64,000 nt of DNA from Arcobacter aquimarinus. GTDB taxonomy: Bacteria > Campylobacterota > Campylobacteria > Campylobacterales > Arcobacteraceae. Below are positions 1 to 7,437 of the stretch, piece after piece (positions within the stretch are counted from its first letter, which is position 1; every line of letters starts with the position of its first letter). The translations under genes were made by a program, and so were the position numbers. The notes beneath the pieces were generated by a model that saw only the letters and a program-made list of their open reading frames with translations, ran no database searches and was not told the DNA's origin. The stretch covers positions 2,170,001 through 2,234,000 of the forward strand of contig NZ_CP030944.1 of NCBI RefSeq assembly GCF_013177635.1. Reading direction: 5' to 3'.

Positions 1-1
1 T

Positions 2-577
2 CTATTTTTTTTACTTAGTATTTTTATGTTTTTAAATTATAAATTGAATAGTGAAATCAAAAAAAGAAAAAATATAGAAAAAGAGTTATTAAAATTAGCA
101 AATAAAGATAGCCTAACAAATATTTATAATCGAAGAAAAATCGAAGAAATTTGTGAAAATGAAATAGATAGAAATTACAGATATAACACTATTTTCTCAA
201 TAATTTTCTTTGATTTAAATGACTTTAAACCAATAAATGACAAATTAGGACACCATATTGGAGATGAAGTATTAATCAATGTGGCACAAACTATAAAGAA
301 AAATATAAGAAATTCAGATAGTTTAGGGAGATGGGGAGGAGATGAATTTTTGATTATTCTTCCAGAAACAAATCTAGAACAAGCTAAAAAAACTGTTACT
401 CATTTAGAAAAGAAAGTTTCAAATATCATCATTGATTCAAATAAAAATTTAAAAATATCTTGTAGTTTTGGTGTTGCACAATATAAGAAAAATGATAGTT
501 TCGACTCATTGATGGAAAAAGCTGATAAACTTATGTATGCATCAAAAACAATTTATAAAAATAAGAAGAAGGGTTAA
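2..577 (+). CDS. Diguanylate cyclase, GGDEF domain, 5'-truncated
   Basis: C-terminal part of a membrane-linked diguanylate cyclase that would make c-di-GMP from two GTP. The frame is open to the window's first bases and reads a hydrophobic stretch (LFFLLSIFMF) before the first ATG at 26, so the gene very likely starts outside the window and the ATG at 26 is internal. After this membrane tail comes a charged helical linker, then a complete GGDEF domain. Counting from the ATG at 26, the active-site GGDEF is at about residues 104-108. An RxxD inhibitory-site motif (RNSD, about 95-98) sits five residues before it, so both catalysis and product inhibition look intact. The sensor part is not visible. 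It is convergent with the reductase gene that follows. Confidence 0.9.
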   Translation, partial: LFFLLSIFMFLNYKLNSEIKKRKNIEKELLKLANKDSLTNIYNRRKIEEICENEIDRNYRYNTIFSIIFFDLNDFKPINDKLGHHIGDEVLINVAQTIKKNIRNSDSLGRWGGDEFLIILPETNLEQAKKTVTHLEKKVSNIIIDSNKNLKISCSFGVAQYKKNDSFDSLMEKADKLMYASKTIYKNKKKG

Positions 578-587
578 ACCCCCTTCT
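567..587. terminator. Shared bidirectional terminator hairpin
   Basis: AGAAGGG at 567-573 pairs with CCCTTCT at 581-587 around a 7-nt loop. The loop contains the TAA of the diguanylate cyclase, and the 3' arm overlaps the TAG of the convergent reductase. T-rich sequence follows on the minus-strand reading. Confidence 0.6.
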
Positions 588-2166
588 ATTCAACCTCATC
601 TTCAACAGTTTCTAATGCTGCTAAATAATCTTTAAATCTTTTTTGTCCTAAATTATCAGTTCTATAATCATTTATTAATTTTTCTATATAAGATACTATA
701 CCAGTTGCTGGAACTTTAACTCCAACTTTTCTTGAAATTCTACTTTTGCTCGTACCTTCTAAATTTCCACCCAATAAAACTTCATAACCTTCTACTCTTT
801 CACCTTCATGTCTAATCATACCTCCAACAAATCCTATATCTGAGATTTGTGGTTGAGAACATCCATTTCCACAACCTGAAATAGAAATTGTTACATCATC
901 TTTAAATTCAGGGAATTTTTCTTCTAATTGAATCACTATTTTTTTAGCAAATTCTTTAGTTTCTGTAATTCCAAATTTACAAAACTCTTTTCCTGTACAA
1001 GATTGTAATCTTGCTCTAAAAGGAGTTGGATTGTATGGATAACCTAAAGCTACAAATTCATCTGCTAAAGCTTGAGCTACTTCATCTTTCACACCATAAA
1101 CTACAAAATTTTGAGTAGCTGTTAATGCGATTCCACCTGCATTATATTTTTTACAAATCTCATACATTGCTTGAAAATCACTTCCTGCTACTCTTCCTGA
1201 ATTTGTTGCAAATCCAATATAAGAATATCCAGCTTGTTTTGCTTTATTAATTCCAAAATGATTTCTATTTTCAAACGAAGCAATTTTTGGTTCTACCAAT
1301 CCTTCTTGAAGTTTATATCCAATATTTTTTTCTATCTCTTCAACAAACTTTTCAATTCCCCAATCATTTAATAAGTGTCTAACTCTTGCTTTGTTTCTAT
1401 TATCTCTATTTCCATTATCTCTAAAAATTTCAGCACATGCAACTGCAACTGCTCTTACTTGTTCTGGTTTTACATATCTATTTGCACGTGTAGCTATTTG
1501 TTTTGATTTTGATAAACCTCCACCAATAGTTAAATCAAATAAAACTCCACCATTATCAGCTTTAAAAGCAGTAAATGCAACATCTTGAATTTCGTGAGCT
1601 GCACAATGACATTTACATCCAGAAATACCTATTTTATATTTTCTTGGAAAATTACAATAACTATCTTCATTTTCATCAAAATATGTATCTACTTCTTTTA
1701 CTAAATCTCTTACATCATAAATTTCATCTTCATCAACACCACTTACAGGACATGTCATGATTGGTCTTGGTCCATCACCTGATGCCATTCTTGAAGTAAG
1801 TCCAACTGATTGTAATAATCTAAAAATTTCTGGCATATCTTTTATTTGAATATAGTGAAATTGAACATTTTGTCTAGTTGTAAAATCTACTAAACCTTGA
1901 GCAAAATCTTTACCAATTTTTGCCATAACTTCTAGTTGTTCTAAATTCATTTTAGTATCAACAAGTTTTATTCTTTTCATAAAGTATTTTTTGTCTTCTA
2001 ATCCATCACTATTCACATGAGGATACATTCCATACCATTTTAATAAACCAATATAATCAGCTGATAAAGGAATTCCTTCATTTGCTTCTTTATATATATC
2101 ATCAATAACCCTTAGAGGATTTCTTGAAGCTTTTAATTGCTCTAATGCTGATAATTCTTTTGCCAT
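586..2166 (-). CDS. Nitrite/sulfite reductase, siroheme and [4Fe-4S] type
   Basis: A cytoplasmic one-chain siroheme reductase (526 aa) of the ferredoxin-type nitrite/sulfite reductase family, which performs six-electron reduction of nitrite to ammonia or sulfite to sulfide. It shows the family's two-repeat layout. The cluster and siroheme ligands are seen as C-x5-C (C390 and C396, in SCTGKEFC) and C-x3-C (C432 and C436, in GCGNGC). Basic substrate-site residues lie around TRQNVQFHY (about 97-105) and RKYKIGISGCKCHC (about 175-188). The ATG start has AGGAG just upstream, at about 2171-2177 in plus coordinates. It stands alone, divergent from a peptidase gene, behind a TATAAT box and a dyad. 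The motifs do not settle whether nitrite or sulfite is the substrate. Confidence 0.9.
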   Translation of the reverse strand: MAKELSALEQLKASRNPLRVIDDIYKEANEGIPLSADYIGLLKWYGMYPHVNSDGLEDKKYFMKRIKLVDTKMNLEQLEVMAKIGKDFAQGLVDFTTRQNVQFHYIQIKDMPEIFRLLQSVGLTSRMASGDGPRPIMTCPVSGVDEDEIYDVRDLVKEVDTYFDENEDSYCNFPRKYKIGISGCKCHCAAHEIQDVAFTAFKADNGGVLFDLTIGGGLSKSKQIATRANRYVKPEQVRAVAVACAEIFRDNGNRDNRNKARVRHLLNDWGIEKFVEEIEKNIGYKLQEGLVEPKIASFENRNHFGINKAKQAGYSYIGFATNSGRVAGSDFQAMYEICKKYNAGGIALTATQNFVVYGVKDEVAQALADEFVALGYPYNPTPFRARLQSCTGKEFCKFGITETKEFAKKIVIQLEEKFPEFKDDVTISISGCGNGCSQPQISDIGFVGGMIRHEGERVEGYEVLLGGNLEGTSKSRISRKVGVKVPATGIVSYIEKLINDYRTDNLGQKRFKDYLAALETVEDEVE

Positions 2167-2220
2167 TTTTCACTCCTAATATTAAAGATATAATAATATC
2201 TTTTACCTTATATTTACAAA

Positions 2221-2226
2221 ATTATA
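2221..2226 (-). promoter_or_regulatory. -10 box of the nitrite/sulfite reductase
   Basis: ATTATA on the plus strand reads TATAAT on the minus strand, 55 bp upstream of the reductase ATG. There is no clear -35 box, which is normal for this phylum. Confidence 0.55.
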
Positions 2227-2250
2227 TCCTATAAAGATAAAAAATTAATT

Positions 2251-2270
2251 AAATTAATCTTGATTAATTT
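2251..2270. promoter_or_regulatory. CRP/FNR-like operator dyad
   Basis: Nine-base arms AAATTAATC and GATTAATTT are separated by TT. Read as a 5-4-5 site this is TTAAT-N4-ATTAA, the spacing of CRP/FNR-family boxes. Its centre (2260.5) is about 46 bp upstream of the transcription start predicted from the TATAAT at 2221-2226. Confidence 0.4.
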
Positions 2271-2471
2271 ACTATACTTTTTAATTAGATAAAAATATCC
2301 ATTTAATTGAAGATTTTTTTTATAATTATAAATTGAAATATCTTTTAAATTATAATTATTTTTATTCAAAAAAGCCTTAGTATAGGCTTTACATAAAGAT
2401 ATAATATTTTTAAGATTTTTTTTAGGATATTTCTTTTTTTTATGGTTTATAATTACAATATAGAATAAGAA

Positions 2472-2491
2472 TTAAATCATATATGATTTAA
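2472..2491. repeat. 20-bp perfect palindrome upstream of peptidase
   Basis: The ten bases TTAAATCATA and their exact reverse complement abut with no spacer. The palindrome ends 48 bp before the TTG start of the peptidase gene. It may be an operator; a hairpin without a loop is less likely to be a terminator here because no gene ends nearby. Confidence 0.6.
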
Positions 2492-2539
2492 AAATCTTAA
2501 ATAAGCTCTTATTCTATCTAAATTTCGCAGGAGAATAAA

Positions 2540-3625
2540 TTGGGTGTTTCATTTATAAATGAGCCTAAAAACTTTGTTCCTTTTTTAGACCTTCTAAAAC
2601 AATTAATTAGAGTTCCATCTGTAACAGGTGCAGAGCACTCTTTTTTATTATATTTAAAAAGAGAATTAGAAGAAATAGGAATAAAAACACAATATTATGA
2701 TGGTTTATTAGTTGCGCAAGGAAAAAATCCTACAAAAGGGATGCTAAGTGCTCATATTGATAGACATGGAGTAATTTGTACGGGTCCAAATGAGTTTCAA
2801 TTTGCTGCATTTCTTGCTAAAAACCGTTCAGATTTAAGAGGGAATTCCCTATCTGAACAAACATATCAATTAATCGCAAAAAGATATATCAATCAGCAAG
2901 TCCAAGCTTATGAACCATGGAGTGGAAGTTATCTTGGTATTGGAAAAATTCATGATGCTTATATGTGTGAAGAGATAAATAATTTAATTTTTAAAATAGA
3001 TGGATTATCTCATTTACAACCAGGAACTCCTATTGCTTTTAGTGATAAACTAAAAAGAGAAGATGATTTAATATCTGCACAACTTGATAATGTAATATCT
3101 GCGGCTATAATAATCTATTTATATCAAAATGGCTTTCAAGGAACTGCATTTTTCACAGCACAAGAAGAAGCTGGTAAATCTTGGAGATATGTTTATGAAT
3201 GGTTTAGAAAAAACAATATGACTACAAATGAATTATTAGTTTTAGATACAAGCCCTTATGAAACAAGAGTTGAAGCAGATGTTCAACAAGTAGTTCTAAG
3301 AAATAGAGATGCAAATGCTAGATTTAAATCTCCTGTTTTAAAACAATTAAAAAACTTTTGTCACAAAAACAGAATTGATTTTTCTTGTAAAGATACATTT
3401 ATACAAGAAAAAAATAGAGTTAGAAAAGAGAAAAATTTACCTTTACTTACTCTTGGTAGTACAGAGCTTGGTAGAATTGTTATGGAATCAAAGGGAACTA
3501 TTCAAGGAACAACATTACAAATACCAACAACAGGTTATCATACAGTTGAAGAGACAGCATCAATCAAATCTGTCAAAGCAATTTTATATATTTTAAGCAG
3601 TTTATATATTGAAAAAAATGCTTAA
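2540..3625 (+). CDS. M42/M20-like zinc aminopeptidase
   Basis: A probable cytosolic di-zinc aminopeptidase of the M42/M20 (MH clan) type, 361 aa. Metal and catalytic residues can be traced: H72-x-D74 (SAHIDRHG), D183 (AQLDNV), the glutamate pair E209-E210 (TAQEEAG), D236 (VLDTSPYE), and a late histidine in GYHTVEE near residue 335. The start is a TTG preceded by a strong AGGAG (about 2529-2533) at normal spacing; no better ATG lies nearby. It is transcribed away from the reductase and followed 43 bp later by a small acidic gene. The actual peptide substrate cannot be read from the sequence. Confidence 0.8.
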   Translation: MGVSFINEPKNFVPFLDLLKQLIRVPSVTGAEHSFLLYLKRELEEIGIKTQYYDGLLVAQGKNPTKGMLSAHIDRHGVICTGPNEFQFAAFLAKNRSDLRGNSLSEQTYQLIAKRYINQQVQAYEPWSGSYLGIGKIHDAYMCEEINNLIFKIDGLSHLQPGTPIAFSDKLKREDDLISAQLDNVISAAIIIYLYQNGFQGTAFFTAQEEAGKSWRYVYEWFRKNNMTTNELLVLDTSPYETRVEADVQQVVLRNRDANARFKSPVLKQLKNFCHKNRIDFSCKDTFIQEKNRVRKEKNLPLLTLGSTELGRIVMESKGTIQGTTLQIPTTGYHTVEETASIKSVKAILYILSSLYIEKNA

Positions 3626-3668
3626 TAACAAATCATAAAACTATTTTAATTTAGAGGAATTTAAAATT

Positions 3669-3899
3669 ATGGATTTAGCTATTATTTACGAATTAAGAGC
3701 AAATGACGTGAGTGAAGAGCATATTGAATTAATCATGGATAGAGTGAAAAATAGATTAACAGAAGAAAATATAGATAAAGAGTTAGTAAAATTAGGTTAT
3801 CCTAAAATATTTACAGTAGATTATGATGAATATGATAACTACGATTTTGATGATGACTATAGTCCTAACCATAAGGGAAATTATGAAGAAATTGACTAA
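3669..3899 (+). CDS. Small acidic protein of unknown function
   Basis: A 76-residue protein I do not recognise. The first 50 residues look like amphipathic helices (SEEHIELIMDRVKNRLTEEN). The tail is very rich in Asp, Tyr and Asn (from about residue 50: DYDEYDNYDFDDDY), which suggests a flexible acidic, possibly metal- or protein-binding end. It has a clear ribosome site (GAGGA, about 3653-3657) before ATG. Its last 17 bases overlap the next gene in another frame, so the two are probably co-translated. No membrane segment or signal peptide is present. Confidence 0.65.
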   Translation: MDLAIIYELRANDVSEEHIELIMDRVKNRLTEENIDKELVKLGYPKIFTVDYDEYDNYDFDDDYSPNHKGNYEEID

Positions 3900-4287
3900 T
3901 AAAGAGCTTGTTAAAGTTTATTATGATGAATTATGGAATAAACAAAATAGAGAGTATATAGATATCTTATTTGACGATAATATAACATTTCATGGTTCAT
4001 TAGATATATCAGTAAAAGGTAAGGAAGAATTTAAAAAATATATGGATACTATTTTAACTGGTATTCCTAATCTTTTTCACAGTATTGTAACCATGGTATG
4101 TGAAGATGATACCATTGCTATTAAAGCATTGTACAACGGTAGACATACAGGAAAACTTTTTGATTACGAACCAACAAATAATAAAATTGCTTATAGTGGA
4201 GCATCTTTTTTTAAATTTAAAGATGGTAAAATTATTGATATTTGGGTTCTTGGTGATTTAAAAACTCTTATTAAACAACTTTCATAA
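3883..4287 (+). CDS. SnoaL-like ester cyclase-fold protein
   Basis: A 134-residue protein of the NTF2/SnoaL-like fold. The opening helix (KELVKVYYDELWNKQN), the strand with DDNITFHG, and the closing GASFFKFKDGKIIDIW followed by a final helix are typical of that superfamily. Its substrate is unknown. I chose the ATG at 3883 because it has AAGGGA at 3873-3878 and because family members begin just before this helix. A longer in-frame reading from 3823 is possible but would run through the acidic gene. It overlaps that gene by 17 bp and ends inside a 26-bp palindrome. Confidence 0.75.
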   Translation: MKKLTNKELVKVYYDELWNKQNREYIDILFDDNITFHGSLDISVKGKEEFKKYMDTILTGIPNLFHSIVTMVCEDDTIAIKALYNGRHTGKLFDYEPTNNKIAYSGASFFKFKDGKIIDIWVLGDLKTLIKQLS

Positions 4288-4304
4288 ACATATGTTTATG
4301 AAAG
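4279..4304. terminator. 26-bp perfect palindrome at gene end
   Basis: CTTTCATAAACAT (4279-4291) is followed immediately by its exact reverse complement (4292-4304). The TAA of the SnoaL-like gene lies inside the first arm. It shares AAAG (4301-4304) with the next hairpin, so the two cannot form fully at once. Confidence 0.6.
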
Positions 4305-4321
4305 ATTTGTAAATCTTTTTT
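4301..4321 (+). terminator. Rho-independent terminator before tex
   Basis: AAAGATTT (4301-4308) pairs with AAATCTTT (4311-4318), followed by more T residues. It lies 41 bp before the TTG of tex and probably ends the peptidase/SnoaL transcript. Confidence 0.6.
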
Positions 4322-4361
4322 AATAATAAACACTCACTTTTATACAAAACAAAGGCTTATT

Positions 4362-6467
4362 TTGAACAATCATTTAATAGAAATTTTGAAAGAAAAAACA
4401 AATTTTTCATCTAAAGTAATTTTAAATATCATCAAACTTTTAGACGAAGGTTGTACTATTCCATTTATTGCAAGATATAGAAAAGATTTTACAGATGGTG
4501 CAACAGATGAACAACTTCGTATCTTTGAAGAAGTTTATGAATATTCTAAAAAACTTCTTGCACGAAAAGAAGAATTGATAGCTCTTTTAAAAGAGAAAAA
4601 CTTTTTAGATGATAAAGTTCTAAAAAATCTTGAAAGTGCAACTACACTTCAAGCTTGTGAAGATATTTATGCACCTTACAAAGAGAAAAAATCTTCAAGA
4701 ACAACCTCAGCTATTGAAAATGGTTTAGAACCATTGGCAAATATTATTCAAAGTATGAGATATTCACTTGAAGAGATAAATCAAAAAGCAAAACAATTTT
4801 TAAATGAAAATGTTACAAATATAGATGAAGCACTAAATGGTGCAAAAGATATTATCGCACAAAGATATGCAGATGATTTTAAATCAAAAGAAGTTTTAAG
4901 AAACCTAATAGCAAATTGGGGAACGTTAGAAATAAAAGAGACAAAAGAGTTTGATAAAAATGGTCTTTATGCCTCTTTTGCAAACACAACTGAAAAAATA
5001 AAATATATAAAATCACATAGAGTTTTAGCTATTTTAAGAGCAGTAAATGAAAAACAACTCTCAATAAAAGTTGAAATTGATGAAAATCATATTTTAGAAA
5101 ATATTAAAAAATATAAAATTCCAACAAATGCAGCCTCTTCAAAAGAGTTAGTATTTGATGCTTACAAAGATGGACTAAAAAGATTACTTCTTCCAAGTCT
5201 AAAAAGAGAAGCAATAACAAATCTAAAAGAAAAATCAAGTAGTGAAGCCATAGAACTTTTTGGAAAAAATCTAAAAGAACTGCTTCTTACTGCACCACTT
5301 GTTAATCAAGTGATTTTAGGAATGGACCCAGGATATAAAACTGGTTGTAAATTGGCAGTTATTGATGAAAATGGACTTTATTTAGATAGTTCTGTTATAT
5401 ATCCTACAAAACCAAAAGAAGATATATCAGGTTCATCAAAAGTTGTTTTAGATTTAATCAAAAAATATAAAATCACAAGTATAGCAATAGGAAATGGAAC
5501 AGCTTCAAGGGAAACTGCAAACTTTATAAATGAACTAATCAAACAAAATAATTTAGATGTAAACTATGCAATCGTTAGTGAAATAGGAGCTAGTGTTTAT
5601 TCTGCTTCAAAAATTGCAATAGAAGAGTATCCAAATCTTGATGTTACAATAAGAGGTGCTATTTCCATTGCTTCAAGGCTTCGAGATCCTATGGCAGCTT
5701 TAGTAAAGATTGACCCAAAATCTTTAGGAATTGGTCAATACCAACATGATGTAAATCAAAAAGAGTTAGCTTTAAAACTTGAAAATATAACTATTGACTT
5801 AGTAAATAAAGTTGGAGTTGATTTAAACTCAGCTTCCTATAAACTTCTATCTTTTATATCTGGTATTACAGAAAAGTTAGCAAAAAATATAGTTGAACAT
5901 AGAAATAAAATCAAAAAGTTTAATACTAAAAATGAACTGCTTAAAGTAAAAGGTATTGGAGAAAAAGCTTACGAGCAATGTGTTGGATTTTTAAGAATCA
6001 AAGATGGAAAATCAATCTTAGATAACACAGCAATTCACCCAGAAGATTATGAAGTAACAGCAAAACTACAAAAAAACTATAAAGTAGAAGAGATAAAAGA
6101 TTTTGAAAAAGTTTCAAATGAAATAAATACAAGTTTACTAAAACTAAAAGATATCATAACTGAACTTTTAAAGCCAGGATATGATGTAAGAACCCAGTTC
6201 AATCAAGTGAAATTTGCAAATGATATTTTAGATATCAATGATTTAAAAGAAGGTTATATTTTAAGTGGAATAGTAAGAAACATAACAGATTTTGGTGCTT
6301 TTGTTGATATTGGACTTAAAAATGATGCCCTACTTCATATCTCACAAATAAGTGAAAAAAGAATCTCTCATGCAAGTGATGTTTTAAATATCAATCAAAA
6401 TCTTGAAAATCTAAAAGTAATAAGTGTAGATCTAGAGAAACAAAGGGTTGGTTTAAGTCTAAAATGA
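4362..6467 (+). CDS. tex: Tex-family RNA-binding protein
   Basis: A 701-residue Tex/Spt6-like nucleic acid-binding protein, thought in the family to act in transcription or RNA handling. Order of parts: an N-terminal helical Tex domain with the hallmark GCTIPFIARYRKDFT (about residues 30-44); an RNase H-like YqgF fold starting near residue 318 (VILGMDPGYKTG); helix-hairpin-helix repeats (FISGITEKLAKNIVEHR and LKVKGIGEKAYEQC); and a C-terminal S1 domain (about 625-700, EGYILSGIVRNITDFGAFVDIG). It starts with TTG after AAAGGCT; no ATG occurs early enough to keep the N-terminal domain. Its stop overlaps the next start as ATGA. Confidence 0.92.
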   Translation: MNNHLIEILKEKTNFSSKVILNIIKLLDEGCTIPFIARYRKDFTDGATDEQLRIFEEVYEYSKKLLARKEELIALLKEKNFLDDKVLKNLESATTLQACEDIYAPYKEKKSSRTTSAIENGLEPLANIIQSMRYSLEEINQKAKQFLNENVTNIDEALNGAKDIIAQRYADDFKSKEVLRNLIANWGTLEIKETKEFDKNGLYASFANTTEKIKYIKSHRVLAILRAVNEKQLSIKVEIDENHILENIKKYKIPTNAASSKELVFDAYKDGLKRLLLPSLKREAITNLKEKSSSEAIELFGKNLKELLLTAPLVNQVILGMDPGYKTGCKLAVIDENGLYLDSSVIYPTKPKEDISGSSKVVLDLIKKYKITSIAIGNGTASRETANFINELIKQNNLDVNYAIVSEIGASVYSASKIAIEEYPNLDVTIRGAISIASRLRDPMAALVKIDPKSLGIGQYQHDVNQKELALKLENITIDLVNKVGVDLNSASYKLLSFISGITEKLAKNIVEHRNKIKKFNTKNELLKVKGIGEKAYEQCVGFLRIKDGKSILDNTAIHPEDYEVTAKLQKNYKVEEIKDFEKVSNEINTSLLKLKDIITELLKPGYDVRTQFNQVKFANDILDINDLKEGYILSGIVRNITDFGAFVDIGLKNDALLHISQISEKRISHASDVLNINQNLENLKVISVDLEKQRVGLSLK

Positions 6468-7351
6468 AAATATCACAATCAAATATAGGAATAATGTATA
6501 TTGGATTATGTATTTTTCTTTGGTCACTACTTGGCATTTTTGTAAAATTTGCACAATCAAACCTAGACCATTATCAATATATGTTTTATTCATCAGCTTT
6601 TTCATTTTTATCACTGTTAGTTTTATCAATCATAAATAAAAATTTAAAAGAAATTTTTACATATTCGAAAAAAATTCTTTTATTTTTATTTGCATTAGGA
6701 TTTTTAGATTTTACATTTTATTTACTTCTATATTTTGGATATCATCATGCAAATTCTTTAGAAGTCTTAGTTATCCAATATACTTGGCCAATTTTTATAG
6801 TAATTCTATCTTTAATCATTTTGAAAGAAGAGTTCACAAAAAGAAAACTTTTCGCTGTTATATTAGGATTTATTGGAGTTAGTTTAGTTATAACAAAAGG
6901 CAATATTTCATCTTTTAGTTTTGAATCAATAGATGTTTTGTTAATAGTAATGTTATCTGCTTTTTGTTTTGCTCTATTTTCTGTTTTAAGTAAAAAAGTT
7001 AAAATTGATGCCATAAACGCCGTTATGATTTATTTTTTTGCAGCAACAATTTATTCATTTATAAGTATGCAAACTTTTTCAAGTTTCGTTTTCCCAACAT
7101 CAAAAGATTGGATTAGTATTTTAGTAAATGGAATTTTTATAAACGGTATATCTTATGTATTTTGGATAAAAGGACTTCAAATCTTTGATGCTTCAAAAGT
7201 AGCACCATTTACATTTATAATTCCTATTTTATCAGCATTTTTTCTAATTTTAGTTTTTGATGAACCAATTTTAATGATTTATTTTATAGGACTTGCTTTT
7301 GTAATATTTGCAGGATTAATAAATAGTATAAGAACTAGAAAAGATTTATAG
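6464..7351 (+). CDS. EamA/DMT-family transporter
   Basis: A 295-residue inner membrane protein with about ten hydrophobic segments arranged as two EamA repeats. The second repeat begins near VLLIVMLSAFCFALFSVLSKK. The family contains drug/metabolite exporters; the substrate cannot be assigned. PxxxxxxxxxxxEE-type features of the family are seen at the end of each half (YTWPIFIVILSLIILKEEF and APFTFIIPILSAFFLILVF, both within repeat ends). The start overlaps the tex stop by four bases (ATGA), which implies coupled translation and one operon. Confidence 0.85.
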   Translation: MKISQSNIGIMYIGLCIFLWSLLGIFVKFAQSNLDHYQYMFYSSAFSFLSLLVLSIINKNLKEIFTYSKKILLFLFALGFLDFTFYLLLYFGYHHANSLEVLVIQYTWPIFIVILSLIILKEEFTKRKLFAVILGFIGVSLVITKGNISSFSFESIDVLLIVMLSAFCFALFSVLSKKVKIDAINAVMIYFFAATIYSFISMQTFSSFVFPTSKDWISILVNGIFINGISYVFWIKGLQIFDASKVAPFTFIIPILSAFFLILVFDEPILMIYFIGLAFVIFAGLINSIRTRKDL

Positions 7352-7385
7352 TTCTTATACATATGATATCTAATAAAAAGCCTTA

Positions 7386-7437
7386 GGTTTAAGTAATTAA
7401 AAATTATCTATTATTTAATTTTATCTCTACTTAAACC
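7386..7437. terminator. Long-loop bidirectional terminator
   Basis: GGTTTAAGTA (7386-7395) pairs with TACTTAAACC (7428-7437). The 32-nt AT-rich loop contains further self-complementary AATTAAA/TTTAATT sequence that can lengthen the stem. It sits between the convergent exporter and PAS-GGDEF-EAL genes and overlaps the latter's stop codon. Confidence 0.5.

Larger units (their letters stand above)
2167..2539. other. 373-bp divergent intergenic region
   Basis: Very AT-rich non-coding region between the reductase (minus) and the peptidase (plus). It holds a TATAAT box for the reductase, an FNR-family-like dyad, an imperfectly placed hairpin (AAAGCCT 2371-2377 with AGGCTTT 2384-2390), and a 20-bp perfect palindrome near the peptidase. 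I see no open reading frame and no tRNA in it. Confidence 0.7.

Noticed and set aside
3823-3882. N-terminal extension of the SnoaL-like protein
   Set aside because: The extra residues (MMNMITTILMMTIV) are the out-of-frame reading of the acidic gene's tail; the ATG at 3883 has a proper ribosome site.
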